The notes under the pieces were generated by a model that was not told the origin of the DNA, searched no databases, and saw nothing but the letters and a program-made list of their open reading frames with translations. From Dehalococcoidales bacterium (GTDB lineage Bacteria; Chloroflexota; Dehalococcoidia; Dehalococcoidales; UBA5627), in the NCBI GenBank assembly GCA_041656115.1, contig JBBAED010000004.1:85598-149597 (forward strand): a DNA stretch of 64,000 nt, given 5' to 3'. Below are positions 42,385 to 51,709 of the stretch, one piece after another; the first letter of the stretch is position 1, and each line of letters opens with the position of its first letter. The position numbers were made by a program, and so were the translations under genes.

Positions 42385-45300
42385 CTACATGGCAATTTGA
42401 GCAAAAGCTTCAGTATATTCGGTCCATTCGTCTTGATTTATTAAATCTTCAAAGCCTCCGCTTGTCGATCCGGCCGCTAAATTAACCCGTTTCCCGGCAC
42501 GTGCTCCGGAATGGATTGCCGACACCGGAGGGTTACTGCCGCCGCCGTCACCGCCGGCAATTCGTCGTTCAACCGAAAGCTGAACACTGGCGCTAAAGAA
42601 CAAAACCTCGACTTTAACAGTCAATTTAGCCTGCCCCCACAACTCGTTGGGCGGCTTTTGGAAGGTAAGCCCCAGATAAAATTCCACCGAAAGGGTTACA
42701 AGCCCCAAAACCCTCATTGAACCGCCCATACGAACATAAGCGGTAAGGCTAACGGTTTCTTCGGGCTCTCCAACCTTTTCCATCTCAAAATAAATACCGC
42801 CGACAACATGGACTTCGCCGCTGGCAACTCCGATATTAAGTGCCATACTGGCACCAAACTCCAACGCCGCTTCGAGTCGTTCCACCCCGTCTAAACCTAC
42901 TTCAATTGCAAAGAAACCCCCGCCGCCGATAGCAAAAACCGTTAACAGGAAGGGCTTTTCCCGCTCGCAGAAATTAAACCTGACTCTGGCCGGTTGCCCC
43001 GTAAAGGGAATCGCCAATTTAAAAGCCAGGCTTATATTCTGAATAGTGACAATACCGACACCAACGGTAGGAATCGGCAGTGATAAACCGGCACTCACCG
43101 CCGTTGGGGTAACATCCAGACTCATCCCCGACCCCAGTTTTTCCATAAATTTTCTGAGCGGGTTAACAAATTCCAAGTGGCCGGCAAACTCCGTTTTGTT
43201 GATATCAATATCAACATCGGGTTTTTTGCCTGTTTTGGCGGTAAAAACCATTTTTGTAAAGTGGAATCGCAAAAATAAGTAATCCCCGTTGCCAACCATA
43301 TTTATCCGGAAATTACGCAGATCGCCTTTAATATCGTACGTAGGCGGCGCGGGCGGATCAATGGGAGTAACAAAAACCCCCTTCACTTCCAGTTTGGTGG
43401 AAGCGGAAGGTTCGAATATACGTAACGGGTCCGCCTTAACATCCGGATTCCAATCTATACGCGTTTCGATTGCCTCGGGCGGAAGGCTGTTATTCCCATT
43501 CGGATAGATGATATTGTTGGTAATCCGCGGAGATTTACGTTCGTCACCAAAGTTCGCGGGCTGAATAATTTCCGAAAGCAATATCCCTCCCAGAATCTTG
43601 GCGCCTGTAAAAAACTGTTCGGGGTCAAAGGTTGTCGGAACGGTATCGACCGGACCGGCAATCACCCCTTTATTGCGCGAAAGGGCACTAATTTGCATAT
43701 TAGGGGTAATCAGCGCACCGGATTTATCGCCCGTCCCGTTGAAATTCATATCAACCTTTGACTTGAGCTTTGCCCAAATATAAGCCGGATTATTGGCCGG
43801 TTGGAAACCGTCTTTAAGATACTGGGGATGGAGTTCAATTATCACCGGCTCCGGTAAAGCCTTGCCGCAAGCCTGTTCCGCACCCGGAAGGCGAACGTCG
43901 GCTTCCTGCCAAATCGGGAAAAAGCGTGGCATGTCATCCGGTAAGCTGACATTCTGCGGTGTCGGAAGCTCCGCGCCTAAAGTTATCGTTTTTATTTCAG
44001 CGGCGGTATCGCCCGGCTTACCGCCTGCGATTCCGTCTTTGGCAGAGCTTGGCGCAAGTGCCACTTTTTGCCCTTGCAGGGCCCTTAATCGCCTATCCTT
44101 GTTGGCAGTTGATTTGTTATACGCTTCAACGGCAGGTTGAAGGAAATCGCCTAAATCCTCCGCCTGTTGCAGTGTGGAGGAAATAAATGCCAACGGGGCG
44201 GTAAATTCCGTTACTTGTCCGTCACCGTCCGTTGCCGTCATATGGAAAAGATAGTCTTTACCGGCAACCCTCGGCCAAAAGGCTTTTTGCCCGCGCCCCA
44301 CCAAATCGTAGGCCTCACCGGTCAGGGTAGGGTCATCAAGCGACGGCGTTATCGTTGTTGTGATACGCACATTATTAAAAGGCCACTGCCGCCCCTGATT
44401 GGGTTGTGAAGAATGAGCGGGATATGTTTTTACGGGTTGCCTTACAACAATAAAAAAGCGCTGACGGAGATATGCCGCCGTATTACCGGACATAGTGCCG
44501 CCGGGCGGAACCGGTTGCACCTTGCGCTCGGTAACCTTTACAAGCGTCGCCCCGTGCCCTGTCGGAAACAAGAACCCTTTATAAACTACACGCACGTAAT
44601 TATCACGCGCCATAGCGGCCAAATGACGCCATTCAACAATATCAAGGTCGGCGCCTGCCGGAGCGTTCTCCCAAACACCGCGGGCATCCAGCCATGCACC
44701 GAGGCTGCTTAACATAAACCGGTTAACATCCACCGGCGTCGGATTGTAATATTGCAGGGAATCGGATTGCACAAGGCTGTATTTAGCAATATTATAGTCT
44801 GAAGTTAGCCTCACCAATTGCCAGCGGTCGTTATTTGTAAGCGACATCCTAAACGGATTCATATCGTTGGCATCGGGGGTGATTTGGCGATCAAATCCGG
44901 GCGTCCAGATGGCACGCAGCGTGCGATACTTGGATTGCTTTTCATCCACTTCCCAAGTGCCCTTGGCGGTCTGATTAAGGGTTATCCCGCTTATAGACAT
45001 TTTTCTGACACCCATACGCGAGTGCCAAAGTTCGGTACGATTGTTATGTGTCACAGGATTAAAAGAATGCGCCCAACCGGCATGGCGGTTCGGCGACATT
45101 ATTAATTGCCAAGGAACCTCCAAAGCCGTCTCCCATTTTTGCGGCTCCGTCGGAATTTTACCGAAATCCGTTTCGTCCGAAGGCAGGGCCGTCGGCGCTA
45201 CATTCAATTCATATTTATTCCAAGACAACAATTCGTTAAGTGTAAATGGAATCGGAGCTGTCCCGGGCGGGATTTTAAAAACAAGACGGCTAACCCCCGC

Positions 45301-45945
45301 CAATCTGGCCGATACCGAACCGGGCTGAAGGAGCGCTTCCGAACCGCCGGGGGGATTCGGGGCAGAGGAGGGATCTTCGGTGTCGTCCGCAAATTCCTCC
45401 GCCGTTTCAAGAAAAGCCTGTTCCGCAATATTTTGCGGCAGGATATCATTTCCATGGGCAAAGTTTACCGCTATGTAAGCATCTTTATCATCGTTTACGC
45501 GTTCCAAATTGGTTCCGTTCAGTTTAAGATGATAGAAATCGAATCTTAAGATCAACATATCTTGTTTGCGCAGAACGGATGCGCTAAACCCAGGTTCTGT
45601 CGAGGTAGTTGTAGTTTTATCACCCCCCGGTAAACAGCTGCCGAACGGGGCTTTCAAATCGCAAGAGGTAACGGCTGCTTCAGGGACAATGCTGTTGGCA
45701 AGTAATACCGTTCCTCCGAGGGCCGCCAGTTTAAGAAGCATTCGGCGCGTAATGGGGTTCTCCCCAAGTTTATCCGCCATCTCTAAAAGTTGTATGGCGG
45801 GCGTAGTGTCATCAACAAGTGAGTCATCCGGGGGTTGGGGAAAATTATTCTCACGGAAAGCGATTATTTCATTTATAATCGTATCGGTAATTTTACGGGG
45901 CTGAGATGAGTTACTGTCTTGGGAGCTTAAACCGTTATCTTTCAT
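42385..45945 (-). CDS. Giant hypothetical protein with twin-arginine signal, 1186 residues (first gene of a pair)
   Basis: No family is recognised. Residues 66-72 read TRRMLLK, followed by the hydrophobic LAALGGTVLLANSIV and then VTSC, a twin-arginine signal placed after an unusually long 65-residue hydrophilic N-region. A start at M56 (45780) would give a normal signal but lacks a good Shine-Dalgarno. The mature protein is long and beta-rich, with DMLILRFDFYHLKLNG, PWQLIMSPNRHAGWAHSF (about 290-307) and a C-terminal third of Gly-rich strands (AIGGGGFFAIEVGLDG, EVHVVGGIYFEME). Cofactor or catalytic motifs are not seen. It is likely exported folded by the Tat system, whose genes lie near 54-56 kb. 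Confidence 0.72.
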   Translation of the reverse strand: MKDNGLSSQDSNSSQPRKITDTIINEIIAFRENNFPQPPDDSLVDDTTPAIQLLEMADKLGENPITRRMLLKLAALGGTVLLANSIVPEAAVTSCDLKAPFGSCLPGGDKTTTTSTEPGFSASVLRKQDMLILRFDFYHLKLNGTNLERVNDDKDAYIAVNFAHGNDILPQNIAEQAFLETAEEFADDTEDPSSAPNPPGGSEALLQPGSVSARLAGVSRLVFKIPPGTAPIPFTLNELLSWNKYELNVAPTALPSDETDFGKIPTEPQKWETALEVPWQLIMSPNRHAGWAHSFNPVTHNNRTELWHSRMGVRKMSISGITLNQTAKGTWEVDEKQSKYRTLRAIWTPGFDRQITPDANDMNPFRMSLTNNDRWQLVRLTSDYNIAKYSLVQSDSLQYYNPTPVDVNRFMLSSLGAWLDARGVWENAPAGADLDIVEWRHLAAMARDNYVRVVYKGFLFPTGHGATLVKVTERKVQPVPPGGTMSGNTAAYLRQRFFIVVRQPVKTYPAHSSQPNQGRQWPFNNVRITTTITPSLDDPTLTGEAYDLVGRGQKAFWPRVAGKDYLFHMTATDGDGQVTEFTAPLAFISSTLQQAEDLGDFLQPAVEAYNKSTANKDRRLRALQGQKVALAPSSAKDGIAGGKPGDTAAEIKTITLGAELPTPQNVSLPDDMPRFFPIWQEADVRLPGAEQACGKALPEPVIIELHPQYLKDGFQPANNPAYIWAKLKSKVDMNFNGTGDKSGALITPNMQISALSRNKGVIAGPVDTVPTTFDPEQFFTGAKILGGILLSEIIQPANFGDERKSPRITNNIIYPNGNNSLPPEAIETRIDWNPDVKADPLRIFEPSASTKLEVKGVFVTPIDPPAPPTYDIKGDLRNFRINMVGNGDYLFLRFHFTKMVFTAKTGKKPDVDIDINKTEFAGHLEFVNPLRKFMEKLGSGMSLDVTPTAVSAGLSLPIPTVGVGIVTIQNISLAFKLAIPFTGQPARVRFNFCEREKPFLLTVFAIGGGGFFAIEVGLDGVERLEAALEFGASMALNIGVASGEVHVVGGIYFEMEKVGEPEETVSLTAYVRMGGSMRVLGLVTLSVEFYLGLTFQKPPNELWGQAKLTVKVEVLFFSASVQLSVERRIAGGDGGGSNPPVSAIHSGARAGKRVNLAAGSTSGGFEDLINQDEWTEYTEAFAQIAM

Positions 45946-46345
45946 TAGCGCACCTCACGGAAGTAAACTTGCAAATTCCAAAATATTTACGCGTTAAAAG
46001 AAGGTTGTCATATAAGCGCAGGGCGCATAACTCCGTAAACATACTCCCTCCTTTTAACCCTAAAAACCACATCCGGTCGGTCTCGGAAAAATGCTTCCGA
46101 TATCAAGAGCAGGCAGATATAAAATACCGAGCACAACAACATATTAGGTTACCTTTTTGGTGATGTCAATAGCTATTTCGATAAAACCGATAAAGAAGTT
46201 AATAAAATGATTTACGGTATTGTTGCAACCGAGGGTCTTAACATGCAAATTTAAAAACTCCCCCTGTTTTTCCATAACCGACGGACTCTGTTTAAAGATG
46301 TTTTCGCTGTTTTTGCCTTATTATCCCATTAAAATCAAAAATTAC

Positions 46346-46385
46346 TGACATTTAATGTCAATAACTATTGACATAGCATAGTCAA
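46346..46385 (+). promoter_or_regulatory. Two TGAC-type inverted repeats in the 618-bp gap before the NSS transporter
   Basis: The gap 45946-46563 holds no gene I can support. It contains TGACAT-TTA-ATGTCA (46346-46360) and TTGAC-ATAGCATA-GTCAA (46368-46385), the latter starting with a TTGACA -35-like box. Another ATGTCAATAG lies near 46163. An AAGGAGG at 46489-46495 is followed by no start codon. The repeats look like an operator for the transporter gene; the -10 box is weak. Confidence 0.4.
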
Positions 46386-46563
46386 GTTTATTAAAATCGA
46401 GGTTAATTTAAGTATCGCATACTTCTGTTTGCTCTGAGTCGATGGTTGATTATAGAGTTTGGCGTTTTTTTACAAAATCATAGACATAAGGAGGTAAGAG
46501 TTAGAACCATTTTTGTCTTATTTTTAAAAATCTGTTAAAAGGAAGGTAGAAAAGGATCAAACA

Positions 46564-48078
46564 ATGGAAGTAAAAAGAGAAAGATGGAGCAGTAGATCGC
46601 TCTTTATCTTTGCGGCGATCGGCTCGGCCATCGGGCTGGGTAATGTTTGGCGCTTCCCTTACATGTGTTATGAATACGGTGGAGGCGCCTTTTTATTTGC
46701 ATGGATTGTCGGGCTTATAATCCTTGGTATTCCCTGGTTGATGATGGAAATCGGTCTGGGAAAATATTTCCAAAAGGGAGCCCCCGGTGTCTTTGCCGGC
46801 ATCGGTAAAAAATGGGAATGGGTAGGGTGGTGGCCCGTTTTTGTTGCATTTTTAATAGTGTCTTATTACACCGTGGTAATGGCTTGGTCTTTAAGATATG
46901 CCGTAGACTCGATTACGATGGCATGGGGTAAAGGCGCCGCGGCGGCTGAAGGTGCTGCTGATTATTTCTTCGGAAACATCTTGGAAGTCTCTTCAGGACC
47001 AACCGAATTGGGCGGCCAAGTCTGGCTGACTCTTCTTATGCTGGCTATTATCTGGATAATAATGTACGTTGTTATGTTTAAAGGTGCCAGAGTCCTCGGT
47101 AAGGTTGCTTTCTGGACGGTATTAATCCCTTGGGCTTTACTTGTTATAATCTTTATCCGCGGTATTACCCTTCCGGGCGCGGTTGACGGCCTTAACTATT
47201 ATCTCTCAACTGATTTTAGTGTTTTGGCCGACGGAGGCGTATGGTTTGCGGCCTTTAGCCAGGTTGCCTTCTCACTCTCGGTCGGTATGGCCGGTATGTA
47301 TGCTTACGGCAGCTTTATGGCTAAAAAATCGGATGTTAACAACAATGCTGCAATCGTTACCTTCTCAGACAGTGCCACCGCTTTCTTTGCCGGTTTTGCG
47401 GTATTTAGCGTAGTCGGCTTCTTTATGAATGCGTTATCAATCTCAGCCGGAGAAGTTACGGCTTCCGGGCTGGGCTTGGCGTTTATAACATTCCCGGCGG
47501 CTATCTCAATGATGCCGGCATTAAACGGTCTTATCGGCGTTGCTTTCTTCTTATGCCTGTTCTTCTTGGGTATCGACTCGGCATTCTTCTTGGCACACGG
47601 CGGCGTTGCCGCTCCGCTAAGAGACAAACTGGGGTGGAGCTTAAAGAAATCCACCATAATCGTTTGTGTTGCCGGATTCTTACTGGGTATGCTCTTTACA
47701 ACCAAGGCCGGTGTTTACTGGCTTGATATGGTTGACCGAGCCGTTTCCTTCTACGGCCTGCTGATTACCGGTATTATTTCTTGTCTCTTGGTCGGCTGGG
47801 TCTTCGGCGCTCGCAAACTGCGCGAATACCTGAACGAAACTTCAGACTTTAAATTCGGTGCTTGGTGGGATTGGGTTATCAAGTTAGTTCTCCCCATCGC
47901 AATGACATTTGTTGTAATTTACGGTGGTTTCATGGTTGATATCCCCAACGCCTACGAAGGTTATCAAGTCGGTCCGTTTAACGGGTCACATATCTTATGG
48001 TTGATACTCGGCGTTACTCTGATTTTGAGTTTCGTACTCGGGCGAATGGCGACTAAAGCGCCCAAGGAGGAAGAATAA
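46564..48078 (+). CDS. Sodium-dependent transporter of the NSS family (large subunit)
   Basis: A 504-residue membrane protein of the neurotransmitter:sodium symporter (SNF) family with about twelve helices. Helix 1 carries GSAIGLGNVWRFPY (about residues 18-31), the Na+/substrate site; later signatures are YGGGAFLFAW, FFLGIDSAFF and the helix 6 AFSQVAFSLSVGMAG. Substrates of bacterial members are amino acids such as tryptophan, tyrosine, methionine or alanine. A 35-residue MetS-like small subunit overlaps its stop codon, as in methionine/alanine transporters. Confidence 0.93.
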   Translation: MEVKRERWSSRSLFIFAAIGSAIGLGNVWRFPYMCYEYGGGAFLFAWIVGLIILGIPWLMMEIGLGKYFQKGAPGVFAGIGKKWEWVGWWPVFVAFLIVSYYTVVMAWSLRYAVDSITMAWGKGAAAAEGAADYFFGNILEVSSGPTELGGQVWLTLLMLAIIWIIMYVVMFKGARVLGKVAFWTVLIPWALLVIIFIRGITLPGAVDGLNYYLSTDFSVLADGGVWFAAFSQVAFSLSVGMAGMYAYGSFMAKKSDVNNNAAIVTFSDSATAFFAGFAVFSVVGFFMNALSISAGEVTASGLGLAFITFPAAISMMPALNGLIGVAFFLCLFFLGIDSAFFLAHGGVAAPLRDKLGWSLKKSTIIVCVAGFLLGMLFTTKAGVYWLDMVDRAVSFYGLLITGIISCLLVGWVFGARKLREYLNETSDFKFGAWWDWVIKLVLPIAMTFVVIYGGFMVDIPNAYEGYQVGPFNGSHILWLILGVTLILSFVLGRMATKAPKEEE

Positions 48079-48185
48079 TGACAACTGTTGCAATCATAAA
48101 CACAATCATTGTGTGGCTATTTATTATCGGCGGGCTTGCTTTTTGTTTCTCTAAATTAGGGAAGGGCGGCGGCTGGGAAGACTAG
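48078..48185 (+). CDS. MetS-like NSS transporter small subunit
   Basis: A 35-residue single-helix protein starting with MTTVAIINTIIVWLFIIGG and ending KLGKGGGWED. Length, single membrane helix and the Gly-Gly-Trp tail match the MetS small subunits of MetPS-type sodium-dependent importers. Its ATG overlaps the TAA of the large subunit (TAATG), giving coupled translation, and an intrinsic terminator follows. Confidence 0.85.
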   Translation: MTTVAIINTIIVWLFIIGGLAFCFSKLGKGGGWED

Positions 48186-48214
48186 CCTTATCGGCTACCA
48201 ATCAATTATTAAAG

Positions 48215-48248
48215 AAAGGCTCCGCGAAAAACGGAGCCTTTCTTTTTT
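48215..48248 (+). terminator. Intrinsic terminator of the NSS transporter operon
   Basis: AAAGGCTCCG/CGGAGCCTTT (48215-48224 with 48232-48241), seven-base loop, then CTTTTTT. It lies 30 bp after the small-subunit stop. Confidence 0.93.
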
Positions 48249-48376
48249 GGCAGGAAGAACCCTTTATAATTTTTTGATGCTGCTTAAATTCATTCAATCT
48301 TAAAATGAATTTTCTGTGCGTTTTTAGACTCATTAAGGTATAATTCTTTTAATTTATTTATGCGGGCGGGTGCTAA

Positions 48377-49384
48377 ATGGCAACAACGGTATTAACACTC
48401 TTGGGAACGATGGCCCTTATTTTTGTGGCGGCGCTTATTTTTACCAACGCTATCGAATGGATAGCCTATCAAATGAAACTGGGGAGTTCGTTTGTCGGCT
48501 CCATTATCGCTCCGCTCTTTACGTCAATACCGGAAATGGTGGTCTTTTTAGTTGCTATTTTTGCCTTCAAAGACGGCATGGGGCATGAAATCGGGGTCGG
48601 AACCATTTACGGCCAGCCGTTTATGGCGTCCAGCCTCTCGTACGGTCTGGTGGGAATTGCTATTCTGCTTGGATTTTTACTTAAAAAGAGGCCCAGCGGA
48701 CATATGCATGTCGATAAATCGCTAACAACACCGTTTCTATTTGTTACAATCTTGTTTCCGCTCACAATTATACCGGCCTTAGCCCACAATCAAATCGTAA
48801 ACTACGTATTTGCCTTTATCTTTTTGGGGGCTTTTATTTACTACATATGGCTGATGTACAAAAGAAAACACGCCGGGCAGCTTGAGGATGCCGAAACGCC
48901 CTACTTCTCCCGCATAGCCTCCAAATCCGCAAGCGGCAAGGTGTTTCTGGCTGTCTTTCAATTGCTTGTCGCCGTAGGGCTGCTCTATATCGGCTCGGAA
49001 AAACTGGTCGGTACCGTTGAGAATCTCTCAACCGGAATCGGGCTTAGTGCGCTGGCACTGGCGCTGATTATTGTCCCCGCGGCAACCGCCATACCGGAAA
49101 CTTCAACCGCCCTGATATGGGGATTTAGAGGCAGAGACACCTTAAGCCTCGGATCGCTTGTCGGTGAAAAAATACTTTATTCCACTTTCTATCCGGCGCT
49201 GGCGCTGTTTTTAATAAAATGGCCGTTTGATATTCATATTCTGATGAGCGTAATCGCCACAACGGTTATCTCCTTTTTACTTTACTTGTGTATCCGTTTT
49301 AATAAACTAAACTGGTACACACTTACCTTCGGGCTGATTTTCTTTGTGGCTTACGTAATAATGATATTTGTCCTCAAAATATAA
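48377..49384 (+). CDS. CaCA family sodium/calcium-type cation exchanger
   Basis: A 335-residue membrane protein with about ten helices and the two inverted alpha repeats of the Ca2+:cation antiporter family: FVGSIIAPLFTSIPEMVVFL (about residues 38-57) and IIVPAATAIPETSTALIWG (about 225-243). Both keep the ion-binding PE residues. It is YrbG-like in size and layout and probably exchanges Ca2+ or another cation for Na+ or H+. It is followed closely by a TIGR04076 protein. Confidence 0.85.
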   Translation: MATTVLTLLGTMALIFVAALIFTNAIEWIAYQMKLGSSFVGSIIAPLFTSIPEMVVFLVAIFAFKDGMGHEIGVGTIYGQPFMASSLSYGLVGIAILLGFLLKKRPSGHMHVDKSLTTPFLFVTILFPLTIIPALAHNQIVNYVFAFIFLGAFIYYIWLMYKRKHAGQLEDAETPYFSRIASKSASGKVFLAVFQLLVAVGLLYIGSEKLVGTVENLSTGIGLSALALALIIVPAATAIPETSTALIWGFRGRDTLSLGSLVGEKILYSTFYPALALFLIKWPFDIHILMSVIATTVISFLLYLCIRFNKLNWYTLTFGLIFFVAYVIMIFVLKI

Positions 49385-49397
49385 ACGGGAGGGGAAA

Positions 49398-49655
49398 ATG
49401 TATACGGTAGTGGCAAAAGTAATCTCGCAAAAAGGCGTTTGCGAAGCCGGGCATAAAGTCGGCGATGAGTTTGTAATCGGCCAAAGCACCCCCTGCCATA
49501 TGTGTTCTTGGGCCTTCTATACTGTTTTCCCGTTTGTCGAGGTATTGCAGTTCGGCGGTTCTTTCCCTTGGGAAAAAGACCCTTCAAAATCAATTGTGGC
49601 TTGCCCCGACCCCGATAACCCGGTTATTTTTGAGCTTGAAAGAAGAGTAATTTAA
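49398..49655 (+). CDS. TIGR04076 family protein
   Basis: An 85-residue protein with CEAGHKVGDEFVIGQSTPC near the N-terminus and the end segment CPDPDNPVIFELERR, both typical of TIGR04076 proteins in anaerobic bacteria and archaea. The Cys residues are conserved in the family and may bind a metal or act in redox chemistry. The function is unknown. ATG 49398 with GGGAGGGG before it is preferred over an upstream start that overlaps the exchanger gene. Confidence 0.82.
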   Translation: MYTVVAKVISQKGVCEAGHKVGDEFVIGQSTPCHMCSWAFYTVFPFVEVLQFGGSFPWEKDPSKSIVACPDPDNPVIFELERRVI

Positions 49656-49660
49656 TCCCA

Positions 49661-50185
49661 ATGGACACACACTGCAACCTGCAGCCCTCCCCGTTTTTAA
49701 CACAAAATATTGGCATACTGCCGCGCGGCAGAGCGCTTGATATTGCAATGGGAAACGGGCGCAATACTGTTTATTTAGCCAAAAACGGTTTTGATGTTGA
49801 AGGGGTTGATATTTCGCAAGAATCGGTTAATGCCGCACTCGAAAAGGCGAATTCGGAAGGGGTTAAAATTAAAACTGCCGTTACCGATATTGAAGCGGGG
49901 GAATACAGGATTGAAGAATCCGCTTATGACCTTATAATCTGTTTTAATTATCTCCACCGACCGCTGATGCCTCAGATAAAAGGTGCGCTTAAAAAGGGCG
50001 GTATTGTAGTCTACGAAACCTATACCGTGGACCAATTGCAGTTTGGAAAACCGTCCAACAGGGATTTTCTGTTGGAATACAACGAACTGCTGAAGATTTT
50101 TGCCGATTTCCGCTGTTTACGCTATTTTGAAGGCATTACCGATGCCAAAAAAGCAACCGCCGGCATAATCGCGCGAAAAACTTAA
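49661..50185 (+). CDS. Class I SAM-dependent methyltransferase (TehB-like)
   Basis: A 174-residue small methyltransferase. The SAM motif is ALDIAMGNGRNTVYLAKNGF (about 26-45), followed by VEGVDISQESV, an acidic motif II (YDLIICFNYLHRP) and GALKKGGIVVYETYT. It resembles TehB-type enzymes that act on small or metalloid substrates, but no substrate can be assigned. It starts 5 bp after the TIGR04076 gene and is likely cotranscribed. Confidence 0.82.
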   Translation: MDTHCNLQPSPFLTQNIGILPRGRALDIAMGNGRNTVYLAKNGFDVEGVDISQESVNAALEKANSEGVKIKTAVTDIEAGEYRIEESAYDLIICFNYLHRPLMPQIKGALKKGGIVVYETYTVDQLQFGKPSNRDFLLEYNELLKIFADFRCLRYFEGITDAKKATAGIIARKT

Positions 50186-50200
50186 ACGGGCGGCCTCGTT

Positions 50201-50467
50201 TTACTGTAATTCTTGTTCGGCTTCCTCCTCCATTTTGTAGAGCCGCGTATAGTAATCGGCAAATTCGTTTAAGTGTGCCAAGGCAATCTTACCGGTTAGA
50301 AGCGGGTCGTCATCGGTAACATTGGTTTGCGGGTCAACCAACCCGTGCTCCAATTCAACATCCAATCCCATCCGAAACTGCTCAACATCGAATTTCGTCC
50401 AGTCGATACCCAGCTCGTCGCCGATTTCTTGAGCTTCCTGTGTGGTAAAATGCTTTTCGATACTCAT
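50201..50467 (-). CDS. DUF5661 family protein
   Basis: An 88-residue soluble acidic protein matching DUF5661: FTTQEAQEIGDELGIDWTKF, followed by FRMGLDVELEHGLVDPQTNV and DPLLTGKIALAHLNEFADYY. The family is small, mostly helical and of unknown function. It converges on the methyltransferase gene. Confidence 0.82.
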   Translation of the reverse strand: MSIEKHFTTQEAQEIGDELGIDWTKFDVEQFRMGLDVELEHGLVDPQTNVTDDDPLLTGKIALAHLNEFADYYTRLYKMEEEAEQELQ

Positions 50468-50566
50468 GACATTGTTCCTCCCGTTTTGTTTATGGAAAAC
50501 AAAAAGAAAACCTGTTGCGGCGCTTTTAATCTCTTACCGCTTAAATCGGAGTTATTAAGAAACAGG

Positions 50567-51274
50567 CTATTCCTGTTCAAACTCTTTGATTACTTCTCTG
50601 ATTTTCTGTTTCAGTTCGTCGTGAGGGGGTTCAATCCCTGAGCCGGCTTCCATTTTGGCAAGCCGTTCTTCAAGCTTGGTCTGCTTGTTAAGCATCAGTT
50701 TAATAATATCGGCAACCGGATCCGGTAAGTTGCCGTGTTCAAGATCCGATAACGGCTTATGGTGTTCGTCCACAACCCTGCCCGGAATGCCAACAACGGT
50801 TGCTCCGTCAGGCACCGGTTTGATTACTACGGAACCCGAGCCGATTTTAGCACCGTCTCCAACGTTAATTGCGCCCAAAACCACCGCACCGGTACCGATA
50901 ACGACATTATTACCGATAGTCGGATGGCGTTTGCCTTTGTTAAGGCTGGTGCCTCCCAAAACAACACCCTGATAAATCAGAACGTCTTCACCGATTTCGG
51001 TTGTTTCTCCGATTACAACACCCGAACCGTGGTCGATAAAGAAACGGCGCCCGATAGTTGCACCGGGATGGATTTCAATAGCAGTAAAAAAGCGCGTACA
51101 ATGCGAAAGAAGACGGGCAAGCAAACGCAGACGGTGTTTCCAAAGAAAATGCGCTACGCGGTGCGCCCAAACGGCATGCAAGCCCGGATAGCATGTCAAA
51201 ACCTCAAGCACGCTCCTTGCTGCCGGGTCGCCTTTAAAAACAGTTCTGATATCCTCTGCAATACGCTTACACAT
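50567..51274 (-). CDS. cysE: Serine O-acetyltransferase
   Basis: A 235-residue CysE, which acetylates serine for cysteine synthesis. The N-terminal helical part is followed by the hexapeptide-repeat beta-helix with IHPGATIGRRFFIDHGSGVV, GETTEIGEDVLIYQGVVLGG, GNNVVIGTGAVVLG and GDGAKIGSGSVVIK. Catalytic His and Asp lie in the IDHGSG loop. The extended C-terminal helical tail after about residue 185 is a little longer than usual. No sulfur genes are adjacent. Confidence 0.92.
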   Translation of the reverse strand: MCKRIAEDIRTVFKGDPAARSVLEVLTCYPGLHAVWAHRVAHFLWKHRLRLLARLLSHCTRFFTAIEIHPGATIGRRFFIDHGSGVVIGETTEIGEDVLIYQGVVLGGTSLNKGKRHPTIGNNVVIGTGAVVLGAINVGDGAKIGSGSVVIKPVPDGATVVGIPGRVVDEHHKPLSDLEHGNLPDPVADIIKLMLNKQTKLEERLAKMEAGSGIEPPHDELKQKIREVIKEFEQE

Positions 51275-51463
51275 TTACTTGATTATACACTTATAACGCC
51301 TCTTTACCAACCTTTTTTTAATATATTTGTGCTAAACAGAAATATTAAAACGGAAAAAGCAATATAATCATATATAGGTCGGAAGAGCGGGAAGTATAAT
51401 GTGCAACAGGGCGCATTCTATCAACATAGAACCGGATGTATCGGGAATATCAGATAGGCGACT

Positions 51464-51700
51464 TTATTTTTCTGCGGAAGGTTTTGTGTTTCGCTCGCTT
51501 AACTTAAAAGCTGCCATTACCAGAATAATTAGCAGTCCGAGCGCAGTTGTAATTACAAAGGCGGTAGAGGTTGTTGCCAAAAGGGCGATAACCGAAACTA
51601 TTAATGCTAAAGCGACGCCCTTTATACTTCGTTTATAGATGGAATAACCGTATAAAAGTAAAACTCCCACAATAACTGCCCAAGCAATAGCTGTCCACAT
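51464..51700 (-). CDS. Small membrane protein, 78 residues
   Basis: A protein with three hydrophobic segments (about residues 4-20, 28-45 and 47-68) and a Lys-rich C-terminus (KLSERNTKPSAEK). No family is recognised. It starts 10 bp after the stop of the secreted-protein gene at 51710 and is probably cotranscribed with it. Confidence 0.55.
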   Translation of the reverse strand: MWTAIAWAVIVGVLLLYGYSIYKRSIKGVALALIVSVIALLATTSTAFVITTALGLLIILVMAAFKLSERNTKPSAEK

Positions 51701-51709
51701 ATCGCCCTC

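Noticed and set aside
45906..46163. 85-codon + frame divergent from the giant gene
   Set aside because: Lies over the promoter and leader of the giant gene, with a poor ribosome site and no family.
50759..51367. 202-codon + frame antisense to cysE
   Set aside because: The minus-strand CysE with hexapeptide repeats explains the region; the + frame is a codon-usage shadow.
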